Origin: Phycicoccus sp. Root101 | Lineage (GTDB): Bacteria; Actinomycetota; Actinomycetes; Actinomycetales; Dermatophilaceae | Direction: 5' to 3' | Length of the DNA: 64,000 nt | Assembly (NCBI RefSeq): GCF_001426245.1 | Contig: NZ_LMCM01000001.1 | Location: 186,001 to 250,000 of the forward strand | Shown here: piece after piece, positions 36,701-45,566 of the stretch | Position numbering within the stretch: the stretch's first letter is position 1 | Layout of the letters: each line of letters opens with the position of its first letter | Program-made: the position numbers and the translations under genes | Notes under the pieces: model-generated | What the model was told of the DNA's origin: nothing | Seen by the model: only the letters and a program-made list of their open reading frames with translations | Databases searched by the model: none

Positions 36701-37649
36701 GCGGGAGGACCTCGGTCTGCGGGAGCTTCATCGACGTCAGCGCGTCAGCGGTGTCGCGGATCTCGCGCTCCCCCGAGAGGAACACGAGGATGTCGCCCTC
36801 GCGGTTCTCGGTCCACAGCTCCTCGACGGCCTCGCACACCCCGGTCACCTGGTCGCGCTCGGGGTCGTCGGGGCGGTCGGGGTCGACGAGGGGGCGGTAG
36901 CGGTGCTCGACGGGGTAGGTGCGCCCCGACACCTCGATGATCGGCGCGGGCTCCCCCGTCCGCGCATCAGCGAAGTGCTCGGCGAAGCGCTGCGGGTCGA
37001 TGGTCGCCGAGGTGATGACGACCTTGAGGTCGGGCCGGCGCGGCAGCAGCTGCTTGAGGTAGCCGAGGATGAAGTCGATGTTGAGGGACCGCTCGTGCGC
37101 CTCGTCGATGATGATCGTGTCGTACTTGCGCAGCATCCGGTCGCGCTGCATCTCGTTGAGCAGGATGCCGTCGGTCATCACCTTGACCAGCGTGCTGTCG
37201 CTGCTCTGGTCGGTGAACCGCACCTGGTAGCCGATGGCCGTGCCGAGCTCGACCTCGAGCTCCTCGGCGATGCGCTCCGCCACGGACCTGGCGGCGATCC
37301 GCCGCGGCTGGGTGTGGCCGATCAGGCCTGCCTGCCCACGACCGACCTCGAGGCAGATCTTCGGCAGCTGGGTGGTCTTCCCCGACCCGGTCTCCCCCGC
37401 CACGATGACGACCTGGTGGTCGCGGATGGCGGCGGCGATGTCGTCCTTGCGGGCGACGACCGGCAGGTTCTCGGGGTACCTCAGCTCCGGGACCGGGGGC
37501 GGCACCCGCACCGGTCGGGAACCCCGGCCTTCCCGGTCCCCGCGACGGGGACGGCGTCCCCGAGGCCTGCGGGTGCCCCGGGCCGCACCGTCACCACCTG
37601 CGTCCTCCGACCGGACGGCCCCGGGCTCGGTGGCGTCGACGGAAGGCAT
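33726..37649 (-). CDS. hrpA: HrpA, DEAH-box ATP-dependent RNA helicase
   Basis: 1307 residues, the usual HrpA size. The first ~60 residues are Arg/Gly-rich. Helicase motifs: GETGSGKTTQLPK (motif I, near residue 88), IIIDEAHERSLN (DEAH), VITSATID (motif III), LATNVAETSLTVPGIRYVVD and QRSGRCGR (motif VI), then HA2 and OB-fold regions and the large DUF3418 C-terminal domain typical of HrpA. The ATG at 37649 starts the MPSVDATEPG sequence; one 12 bases upstream is possible; neither has a strong ribosome site. Likely role in mRNA processing or ribosome rescue, from the E. coli homologue. Confidence 0.93.
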   Translation of the reverse strand: MPSVDATEPGAVRSEDAGGDGAARGTRRPRGRRPRRGDREGRGSRPVRVPPPVPELRYPENLPVVARKDDIAAAIRDHQVVIVAGETGSGKTTQLPKICLEVGRGQAGLIGHTQPRRIAARSVAERIAEELEVELGTAIGYQVRFTDQSSDSTLVKVMTDGILLNEMQRDRMLRKYDTIIIDEAHERSLNIDFILGYLKQLLPRRPDLKVVITSATIDPQRFAEHFADARTGEPAPIIEVSGRTYPVEHRYRPLVDPDRPDDPERDQVTGVCEAVEELWTENREGDILVFLSGEREIRDTADALTSMKLPQTEVLPLYARLSAAEQHKVFGRASGRRIVLATNVAETSLTVPGIRYVVDAGTARISRYSQRTKVQRLPIEPISQASANQRSGRCGRVADGICIRLYSEEDYDSRPEFTEPEIQRTSLASVILQMTSLGLGDVGRFPFVDAPDPRQVADGVRLLEELQAFDSEDEGRRGRQLTPYGRSLARLPVDPRLGRMLIEAGKLGCTREVLVIVAALSMQDPRERPADKQTQADQSHARFKDEHSDFMSLLLLWAYLKEQQKALSHSAFRRMCRNEFLHYLRVREWQDLHSQLRKACQDVGIDPRQATSAEGEDANPDVIHQAVLAGLLSHVGLRDEAKRDYLGARGARFGISPGSTLFRRQPTFVMSAELVETTRLWARTNARIDPVWAERLAPHLVKRSYSEPRWSRKQGAAQATERVTLYGVPLVAARTVSYARINPEESRELFIRHALVEGDWETHHTFFRANEALLKRLSELEERARRRDIVVDDEDLVTFYEQRVPAEVVSQRHFDRWWKDARKETPDLLTFTEEFLTRDSADGVSAEDYPRTWSQGALELGVTYQFEPGTAADGVTVHIPVQVLNQVQDEGFDWQVPGLRTDLATALIRALPKATRRHFVPAPDHASAALTAVHPGGGRRFDEELARVLHAQTGTRIPPEDWGVERVADHLRITFSVEDDRGRVLGSGKDLAALQDELAGQVQRRMSRAGASVERKGLRQWDFGELPTTFETRSGGQVVQGYPALVDRGEGVDLQVLAGEREAQAATALGVRRLLLLNTTAPWKRVLARLSNSQKLTLGDNPHGSVPALLEDCLACAVDALVAERAGTAAGVRSPEAFEDVLATVRTHVATRVLLVVDEVEPVLGAAREVRAALERLTAPATAALVADVRAQLDSLVYKGFVADTGLEHLPHLRRYLRAMAQRLEKAPSSPAALARDAASQEVVDRMEIAYADLLDSLPPVDRRSTPVRDVGWMVEELRVSLFANGIGTAYPVSEKRIRAAIATLDT

Positions 37650-37801
37650 GCAGGCCAGCATACGGAGGCCGCTGGGCCGTCACCCCGTGCCGCCCCCGCC
37701 ATCCACGACGCCGTCCCCACCCCCGTCCCTCGAGACGTCGGTGGGCTGGCGCGGGCACCACTCAGCAGAGGGTGCTGCCCTTGGGCCACGGTGCTACCTG
37801 T

Positions 37802-37845
37802 CCCGTGTGCAGCAACCTCTGCTAGCAGAGGTTGCTGCACACGGG
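37802..37845. terminator. 44-bp perfect palindrome after metY
   Basis: The sequence from 37802 to 37845 is its own exact reverse complement, centred on gctagc; each half is 22 bases. It begins 80 bp beyond the metY stop and 153 bp before the hrpA start, in a 275-bp gap with no gene. It could be the metY terminator or a binding site; a similar diverged stretch (cagcagagggtgctg) lies at 37761-37775. Confidence 0.6.
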
Positions 37846-37924
37846 GTCGGGGCGAGGGTCGGGACACGGGGTTGGGGCGAGAGGTCGGGGCGAGGGGGTT
37901 CGTGCTGCGGCTGCGGCGCGCCGG

Positions 37925-39244
<1,320 letters not shown>

Positions 39245-39392
39245 GTCACTGACCTTCACTCTCGTGCCGCGTGGGCGGCGTCGGCGTGGTCCGTCACCGA
39301 GGGTGGAGTGCTGCAGGTCGCCACCGTCAGAAACGGTGCGGGACACGTGGTTGGGGTCTCCCGCGCTTGCGCACGGCAGGTGCCGTGTGCCT

Positions 39393-39471
39393 GGTCCTCA
39401 CCCGGGGCACCCCACCGCGGAGGAGGGTTGCCGGCCAGCGAGCCGGGGCTTTCCGCTGGCACTCATGACCT
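39393..39471 (-). ncRNA. SAM-IV riboswitch controlling metY
   Basis: Read on the minus strand: GGTCATGAGTGCCAGCGG, then CCCCGGCTCGCTGGCCGG, CAACCCTCCTCCGCGG and TGGGGTGCCCCGGGTGAGGACC. This is the SAM-IV core, close in sequence to the one before metX. The first GGTC pairs with the final GGACC. The stretch from 39245 to 39392 (148 nt) between the core and the start codon is the putative expression platform; I saw no clear terminator there. Confidence 0.9.
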
Positions 39472-39478
39472 GTGGAGA

Positions 39479-39512
39479 GGGTATGCCGCGTCGTCACCGA
39501 CGCGGCATACCC
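39479..39512 (-). terminator. Hairpin built from two GTATGCCGC motifs, after lldP
   Basis: Perfect 14-bp arms gggtatgccgcgtc (39479-39492) and gacgcggcataccc (39499-39512) with loop gtcacc. It lies 65 bp beyond the lldP stop and 8 bp before the metY riboswitch on the same strand, so it probably separates the two transcripts. Each arm contains one copy of the window-wide GTATGCCGC motif. Confidence 0.7.
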
Positions 39513-39576
39513 GTCTCTCATCGCGGACCGGTCGGTCCGCCCGCCACCGAACCTCACGAACGCGTCATGCCGCCCG

Positions 39577-41328
39577 TCAGGGCAGCATCCAGCCGAGCAC
39601 CGCGGTCGACTGCAGGAACACGATCACGCACATGAAGGCCAGGAACCCCAGGCTCCAGCCGACGACCTTGCGGAACAGGTCGCCCTCGCGCCCCGACAGA
39701 CCCACCGCGGCAGCGGCGATGGCGAGGTTCTGCGGCGAGATCATCTTGCCGAGCACCCCGCCGGACGAGTTCGCTGCGGCCATCAGCGCGGGGCTGAGCC
39801 CGACGTCCTTGGCCGCCGAGACCTGCAGCGCGCCGAAGAGCGAGTTCGAGGAGGTGTCGGAGCCGGTGACGGCGACACCGAGCCACCCGAGGATCGGCGA
39901 CAGGATGGCGAACGCCGAGCCCGCACCCGCCATCCACGAACCGAGGCTCGCCGTCTGGCCCGAGGCGTTCATGACGTAGGCCAGGCCGAGAACCGCCATC
40001 ACGGTGAGGATCGCGGACGCCAGCTGCCGGTAGGTCGCGCCGTAGGCCCGCAGCGCCTTCGCCGGGGAGATGCCGATGGCCGGGATCGTCAGCAGGCCGG
40101 AGAGGAGCATGAGGGTGCCGGCGGCGCTGAGCCAGTTGAGCTTGAACGTCGGCAGGGTGGAGGCCTTGCCGGAGGCCGTCTGCAGCCCGTCGAGGCCCGG
40201 CCACCCGAACGACCGCGTCGGGGCGTCCAGCGCTCCCTTGATGCCGGGCAGCTGGGCGAGGATGAACAACGCGATGATGATGAGGTACGGCGCGTAGGCC
40301 TTGACCACCTCGCCGGTGCTGTCGACCTTGCCCTCGTCGCGGGCGGCCAGGTCGTGGGCCGAGGTGGAGGGCACGGGTTCGTCGTGCCGACGTACCTCGC
40401 CCCGACGCGTGCCCGAGGCGGCGGTCGCACCCGTGGAGCGGGCGGCGCCGCCGGTGCTGCTGCTGCGGGCCCCGACGAGCTCGTCGTCGTCGGTCTCGGT
40501 CTCGACGTAGGTGTCCGAGGGCTGCCAGACCCGCAGGAGGACGACGACGGACAGGGCCCCCACGAGGGCCGCGACGATGTCGGTCAGCTGGGTCGACAGG
40601 AAGTTGCTCGTGGCGAACTGCGCCACGGCGAAGGCGATCCCGCACGTGAGGGTGGCCGGCAGGGTCGCCCGGACGCCCTTGCCCTTGTCGACGATGTAGA
40701 CCAGCGCCATCGGCACGAAGACGCCGAGCAGCGGGGTCTGCCGGCCCACGATCTGGGCGAGGTGGTGCTCGGACTCGCCGCTCACGGTGGCGAGCGTCGT
40801 GATCGGCACGGCCAGCGCCCCGAACGCGACGGGGGCCGTGTTGGCCACCAGGGCGACGACCGCGGCCTTCATCGGGCGGAACCCCAGGGCGATGAGCATG
40901 ACGCTGGTGATCGCCACCGGCGTCCCGAACCCGGCCAGCGCCTCGAGCAGCGCCCCGAAGCAGAACGCGATGATGACGGCCTGGATCCGCTGGTCGTCGC
41001 TGACCTTGGCGAAGGACCGCCGCAGCACGTCGAAGTGCCCCGTCTCGACGGTCATGTTGTAGACCCAGATGGCGTTGATGACGATCCACAGGATCGGGAA
41101 GAAGCCGAAGGCGGCGCCCTCCAGCCCGGCCGACAGGGTCGCGCCGACGGGCATCGAGTACGCGGTCAGCGCCACGACGATCGAGACCGCCAGCGAGATC
41201 AGGGCGGCCTTCCACGCGGCCAGGCGCAGCACGCCGAGCAGGACGAACAGGGTCAGCAGCGGCAGCATCGCCACGAGGGCGGTGATGGTCAGCGAGCCGG
41301 CGACGGAGTCGAGTTCCGGTCTGTACAT
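39577..41328 (-). CDS. lldP: L-lactate permease (LctP family)
   Basis: 583 residues, ATG with GAGGTG upstream. Twelve or more hydrophobic segments of the LctP family; marks include FGALLEALAGFGTPVAITS and GWLGVAVTGSDTSSNSLFGALQ and NSSGGVLGKMISPQNLAIA. A hydrophilic, Ser/Thr/Arg-rich loop of about 65 residues (roughly 270-335) separates the two halves and is longer than in E. coli LldP. Last gene of the glcDEF operon; imports lactate and/or glycolate. Confidence 0.93.
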   Translation of the reverse strand: MYRPELDSVAGSLTITALVAMLPLLTLFVLLGVLRLAAWKAALISLAVSIVVALTAYSMPVGATLSAGLEGAAFGFFPILWIVINAIWVYNMTVETGHFDVLRRSFAKVSDDQRIQAVIIAFCFGALLEALAGFGTPVAITSVMLIALGFRPMKAAVVALVANTAPVAFGALAVPITTLATVSGESEHHLAQIVGRQTPLLGVFVPMALVYIVDKGKGVRATLPATLTCGIAFAVAQFATSNFLSTQLTDIVAALVGALSVVVLLRVWQPSDTYVETETDDDELVGARSSSTGGAARSTGATAASGTRRGEVRRHDEPVPSTSAHDLAARDEGKVDSTGEVVKAYAPYLIIIALFILAQLPGIKGALDAPTRSFGWPGLDGLQTASGKASTLPTFKLNWLSAAGTLMLLSGLLTIPAIGISPAKALRAYGATYRQLASAILTVMAVLGLAYVMNASGQTASLGSWMAGAGSAFAILSPILGWLGVAVTGSDTSSNSLFGALQVSAAKDVGLSPALMAAANSSGGVLGKMISPQNLAIAAAAVGLSGREGDLFRKVVGWSLGFLAFMCVIVFLQSTAVLGWMLP

Positions 41329-41383
41329 GGGTCACCTCGTTGTGAGACGTGTCCTCGCGGACACGGGAGTGGGGCGGGTCGCG

Positions 41384-42775
41384 TCAGGTCGTGGTCGGCC
41401 TCCCGGGGGTGCGTCCGGTCGCCGGGGCGCCGAGGTCGGAGGGTCGTCGTCCGCGGATCGAGGCGTCGAGCACCTCGATGGTGTGGGCGAGGGGCACGGG
41501 GGTGCCCGACCGCTCGAGCGCGGAGTGGATCTGCATGAGGCACCCCGGGTTCGCCGTGACGAGCAGGTCCGCACCGGTGCGACGGACGTTGGCCGCCTTG
41601 AGGTCGCCGAGCTCCTGGGCGGTGCCGGGGTTGAGCAGGTTGTAGATCCCCGCGCTGCCACAGCACAGCGACCCGTCCGGGACCTCCCGCAGCTCCAGCC
41701 CCGGTATGGCGCCGAGCAGCTGCCGCGGCTGGCTGCGGATCCCCTGCGCGTGCCCGAGGTGGCAGGCGTCGTGGTAGGCGACGCTCACCTCGAGCGGGTG
41801 CCGGGTGGCCACCGGTCCGACCTCGGCGAGGAACTCGCTGACGTCACGCACCTTCGCCTCGAACGCCTCGGCCCGGGCGGCGTAGGCGGGGTCGTCGGCG
41901 AGCAGCGCGGCATACTCCTTCATCGCGGAGCCGCACCCCGCGGAGTTGACGACGACGTGCTCCACGCCCGCCGCCTCGAACGTGTCGACCAGGCTGCGGG
42001 CGAAGGCTGCTGCCTCGGGCTCGCGGCCGTTGTGCGCCGAGAGGGCGCCACAGCACCCCTGCCCCGCCGGGGCGAGGACGTCGAAGCCCTCGGCCGCCAG
42101 CACCCGCGCCGTGGCGGCGTTGACGCCGGGGAAGAACTCGCGCTGCACGCAGCCGAGGAGCATGCCGACCGTGCCCCGCCTGGCCCCAAGCGCCCGGGTG
42201 ACCTCGGCGACCGGCACCGGGCGGCCGAGGGGTGGGGCGAGCGCCTCCATCGCCGCCAGCTGCGGCGAGATCCGTTGCAGCACACCGGACCTGCGCAACA
42301 GACGGGAGAGCCCGGAACGCTGGTGCAGGCGCAGCGGGCCACGCAGGGCACGGAGCCGGCGAGGGTAGGGGAACAAGGCGAAGATGGCCGATCGCAGGAG
42401 CCGCTGGGCCGGCGGCCTTGTGGTGTTGCGCTCCACCTGCGCCCGCGTCGCGGTGATGAGCTCGTCGTACTCCACGCCGGAGGGGCAGGCGGTCACGCAG
42501 CCCATGCAGCCGAGGCAGGCGTCGAAGTGGCCGGCCACCTCGGGCGTCAGGGGTTCGCCCTCGCGCACCTGCGACATGAGGTGGATGCGTCCGCGCGGCG
42601 AGTCCATCTCCTCGCCCCACAGCACGTAGGTCGGGCAGCTCGGCAGGCAGAAGCCGCAGTGCACGCAGTCGGCGAGCAGCTCCGCCGACGGCGGGCGGTG
42701 CGCGTCGAACGACCCTGCGTGGTGGGGGTCGATGGGTCCACCGGACCCGGGGGCAGGGTTCGTCGTGCTCGTCAT
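41384..42775 (-). CDS. glcF: Glycolate oxidase iron-sulfur subunit GlcF
   Basis: 463 residues. Two 4Fe-4S motifs: CVHCGFCLPSC (Cys37, 40, 43, with Cys47) and CLGCMGCVTAC (Cys87, 90, 93, with Cys97). Two CCG-type cysteine domains follow, with GCCGAL and SAGCGSAMKEY, then CHLGHAQG and CCGSAGIYN. This is the electron-transfer subunit of a membrane-linked glycolate/lactate oxidase. The ATG overlaps the glcE stop by one base (TGATG). LutA/LldE-type lactate dehydrogenase subunits are shorter. Confidence 0.9.
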   Translation of the reverse strand: MTSTTNPAPGSGGPIDPHHAGSFDAHRPPSAELLADCVHCGFCLPSCPTYVLWGEEMDSPRGRIHLMSQVREGEPLTPEVAGHFDACLGCMGCVTACPSGVEYDELITATRAQVERNTTRPPAQRLLRSAIFALFPYPRRLRALRGPLRLHQRSGLSRLLRRSGVLQRISPQLAAMEALAPPLGRPVPVAEVTRALGARRGTVGMLLGCVQREFFPGVNAATARVLAAEGFDVLAPAGQGCCGALSAHNGREPEAAAFARSLVDTFEAAGVEHVVVNSAGCGSAMKEYAALLADDPAYAARAEAFEAKVRDVSEFLAEVGPVATRHPLEVSVAYHDACHLGHAQGIRSQPRQLLGAIPGLELREVPDGSLCCGSAGIYNLLNPGTAQELGDLKAANVRRTGADLLVTANPGCLMQIHSALERSGTPVPLAHTIEVLDASIRGRRPSDLGAPATGRTPGRPTTT

Positions 42776-44028
42776 CAGATGCCTCCCACGAAGCGGCCCG
42801 GCGCCAGGACGCCGCCGGGGTCGAAGCGCTGCTTGACCGAGCGCATCAGGTCGAGGGCCGTCGCGGGCCCCCAGACGTCGAGGCGGTCGCGGACGGCGTC
42901 GGGGGCCTCAAGGACGACGACGGCACCCCCGAGGGCCGCCGCGGTGGCCCGCAGGTGGTCGACCGCTGCGACCACGGTCGTGGCCTCACCGTCGAGGACG
43001 GCGCAGCCGACGCCGACCGCGGGCGAACCCCGGTAGGACGCGAGGACGCCGCAACGCTCCCGGAGGTCGCCGGTGGCGCGCAGCAGTCGCCCCGCCCCGG
43101 CGATCTCGTGGGTGACCCGGACCAGGGTGCGGCCGCTTCCTCGGTCCCGGGGCCCCTCGCGTTCCAGGTCCTCACCCCACCACGGCGGCGCGCTGCCCGA
43201 GACGTGGGCGCCGTCGCCCAGCTCCTGGGCCACGGTGGCTGCACACTCCTCCGTGGCCTCGGCGTGGCCCTCGAGCAGCGCCGCGACCGTCCCGGTGGCA
43301 CCGTCCCAGTCGACCTCCACCGCGACCGGCACCTGCTGGCTGTGCACGAGCGACTGGACGGCGTCCTGCGCCGCGTCGGGCCCGTCCACGGACACGGTCA
43401 CCCAGCGCCGCTCCCCCGGGACGGGGTGCAGCCGGAACGCGACCTCGGTGATGACACCGAGCGTGCCGAACGACCCGGTGAGCAGCTTGGCGAGGTCGTA
43501 CCCCGCCACGTTCTTGACCACCTTGCCGCCGCTCTTGGCGACCACCCCGTCCGCGCGCACGAGCGTCATGCCGATGACGAGGTCGCGAACTGCCCCGTGC
43601 CGCAACCGCATCGGGCCACTCGTCCCCGTCGCGACGGTCCCGCCGATGGTGCCACTGCGCGTCGGGTCGATCCCGAGCCGCTGCGCGGATCCGGCAAGGT
43701 CCTCCTGCAGCGTGGCCAGGGGCCGCCCCGCACCGGTGACCAGGATGAGGTCCCCGGCCGCGTGCTCGACGAGGCGGTCGAGGCGGGTGGTGTCGAGGAC
43801 GACGTCCAGCCTCCGGGGCGCGTTCCCCCAGCGCAGCTTGGTCCCGCTCCCCCGCGGCACGACCGCGAGTCCCGACGCCGAGGCCGCGGACATGACGGCC
43901 GAGACCTCCGCCGTCGTGGCGGGCGACGCCACCCAGCGCGGCGCCATACCGAGGACCGTGTCGTCGTCGGAGGCCTCGGTGACGTGTCCGTCGCACGCGC
44001 GCAGGAGTGCGTCCGGCACGACGCCCAT
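42775..44028 (-). CDS. glcE: Glycolate oxidase FAD-binding subunit GlcE
   Basis: 417 residues. FAD_binding_4 (PCMH) fold with VVPRGSGTKLRWGNAPRRLDVVLDTTRLDRLVEH near residues 56-89, GGTVATGTSGPMRLRHGAVRDLVIGMTLVRADG and GGKVVKNVAGYDLAKLLTGSFGTLGVITE. This is the GlcE pattern, which resembles GlcD but lacks the C-terminal substrate domain. Start and stop overlap those of glcD and glcF by one base each. Confidence 0.9.
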   Translation of the reverse strand: MGVVPDALLRACDGHVTEASDDDTVLGMAPRWVASPATTAEVSAVMSAASASGLAVVPRGSGTKLRWGNAPRRLDVVLDTTRLDRLVEHAAGDLILVTGAGRPLATLQEDLAGSAQRLGIDPTRSGTIGGTVATGTSGPMRLRHGAVRDLVIGMTLVRADGVVAKSGGKVVKNVAGYDLAKLLTGSFGTLGVITEVAFRLHPVPGERRWVTVSVDGPDAAQDAVQSLVHSQQVPVAVEVDWDGATGTVAALLEGHAEATEECAATVAQELGDGAHVSGSAPPWWGEDLEREGPRDRGSGRTLVRVTHEIAGAGRLLRATGDLRERCGVLASYRGSPAVGVGCAVLDGEATTVVAAVDHLRATAAALGGAVVVLEAPDAVRDRLDVWGPATALDLMRSVKQRFDPGGVLAPGRFVGGI

Positions 44029-45485
44029 CAGAAGACCTCCGCCACGCCGGACTCGGCCAGCGGGTGGACGCCCTGGTGCCGACCGGGGCGTTCACCGCAG
44101 AGGCGAGGCGTCGGGAAGATCTTGCCGGGGTTGGAGATCGACTCGGGGTCGAACGCGCACCGCACGAGCTGCATGGTGTCGAGGTCGTCGTCGGTGAACA
44201 TGCGCGGCATGAACTTCGCCTTGTCGCTGCCGACCCCGTGCTCGCCCGTGATCGAGCCCCCGTGCTCGATGCAGAGGTCGAGGATGGCGCCGGAGACCTC
44301 CTCCGCCCGCTCGCCCTCCCCCGGCTTCGACTCGTCGAACAGCACGAGGGGGTGCAGGTTGCCGTCGCCGGCGTGGAAGACGTTGGCGACACGGACGCCG
44401 GACTCCGTCGACAGGTCAGCGATCCGGCGCAGCACCTCCGGCAGCGCGGTCCGCGGGATGACCCCGTCCTGCACGATGTAGTCCGGACTGATCCGGCCCA
44501 CCGCGGCGAAGGCCGACTTGCGCCCCTTCCAGAACAGCGCGCGCTCGGCGTCGTCCTGCGCGATGCGGATCTCGAAGGCGTCGGCCTCCCGGCAGTGCCG
44601 CTCCACCTCGGCGAACACGTGCCGCACGTCGACCGCCGGGCCGTCGATCTCCACGATGAGCACCGCACCCGCACCCGCGGGGTAGTCGCAGTGCACCGCC
44701 GCCTCCGCCGCCTCGATCGCCAGCGCGTCCATCATCTCGATGGCCGCCGGGATGACCCCGGCGCCGATGATCGCCGACACGGCGGCCCCGGCCTGGTCGG
44801 TCGAGGCGAACGCCGCCAGCAGGGTGCTCACGTCCTCCGGCGTCCGGGTCAGGCGGACGGTCACGCGGGTCGCGACCCCGAGGGTGCCCTCCGAGCCGAC
44901 GACCGCACCGAGCAGGTCGTAGCCCGTCGGGTCGGGGGCCTTGCCACCGAGCTCCACCACCTCGCCCTGAGGGGTGACGAACTCCAGGCCCGTGACGTGG
45001 TTCGTGGTGAAGCCGTACTTGAGGCAGTGCGCTCCCCCGGAGTTCTCCGCGACGTTGCCGCCGATGGAGCAGACCTGCTGGCTCGAGGGGTCGGGGGCGT
45101 AGTAGTAGCCCTCCGGGCGGGTGGTGTCGCTGAGCTGGAGGTTGATGACCCCGGGCTCGACGACCGCGCGCTGGTTGGCCCGGTCGACCTCGAGGATCTG
45201 TCGCATCCTGCTCAGCACGATGAGGACACCGTCGGCGTGCGGCAGGGCGCCCCCAGACAGCCCGGTCCCCGAGCCGCGGGCCACGAACGGGATGCCCGCC
45301 CGGGCGCACTCGGTGACCGCCGCGGCGACGTGCGCGGTGCACTCCGCCAGCACGACGAGGGCCGGGACGACCTTGTAGTGCGTCAGCCCGTCGCACTCGT
45401 AGGTGCGCAGCTGCTGCCGGTCGGTGATGACGGCGTGGTCACCCACGAGGGTGCGCAAGCGTCGGGCGAGGACGTCGGTGTCCAT
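44028..45485 (-). CDS. glcD: Glycolate/D-lactate oxidase FAD subunit GlcD
   Basis: 485 residues from the ATG at 45485 (MDTDVLARRLRTLVG). FAD_binding_4 domain with VARGSGTGLSGGALPHADGVLI near residues 66-87 and GGNVAENSGGAHCLKYGFTTNHV; C-terminal FAD-oxidase domain with FHAGDGNLHPLVLFD and GEHGVGSDK. First gene of the glcDEF-lldP operon; with GlcE and GlcF it oxidises glycolate (or D-lactate) and passes electrons to the respiratory chain. Substrate cannot be fixed from sequence alone. Confidence 0.9.
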   Translation of the reverse strand: MDTDVLARRLRTLVGDHAVITDRQQLRTYECDGLTHYKVVPALVVLAECTAHVAAAVTECARAGIPFVARGSGTGLSGGALPHADGVLIVLSRMRQILEVDRANQRAVVEPGVINLQLSDTTRPEGYYYAPDPSSQQVCSIGGNVAENSGGAHCLKYGFTTNHVTGLEFVTPQGEVVELGGKAPDPTGYDLLGAVVGSEGTLGVATRVTVRLTRTPEDVSTLLAAFASTDQAGAAVSAIIGAGVIPAAIEMMDALAIEAAEAAVHCDYPAGAGAVLIVEIDGPAVDVRHVFAEVERHCREADAFEIRIAQDDAERALFWKGRKSAFAAVGRISPDYIVQDGVIPRTALPEVLRRIADLSTESGVRVANVFHAGDGNLHPLVLFDESKPGEGERAEEVSGAILDLCIEHGGSITGEHGVGSDKAKFMPRMFTDDDLDTMQLVRCAFDPESISNPGKIFPTPRLCGERPGRHQGVHPLAESGVAEVF

Positions 45486-45536
45486 GGGGGGATGCCTCAC
45501 GATTCCACATGGCGGAAACTGGCTTCTGCACCATGG

Positions 45537-45566
45537 ACCCTATTTGCGGCATACAGGACAGGTCAA
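45537..45566 (-). promoter_or_regulatory. Promoter of the glcDEF-lldP operon
   Basis: On the minus strand -35 TTGACC (45566-45561) and -10 TAGGGT (45542-45537) are 18 bp apart, giving a leader of about 45 nt. The -35 box contains the stop codon of the upstream gene. The spacer carries a full GTATGCCGC motif (45546-45554). Confidence 0.6.

Noticed and set aside
45513-45527. Operator-like ttccacatggcggaa upstream of glcD
   Set aside because: Imperfect symmetry and no adjacent regulator gene; chance similarity is likely.
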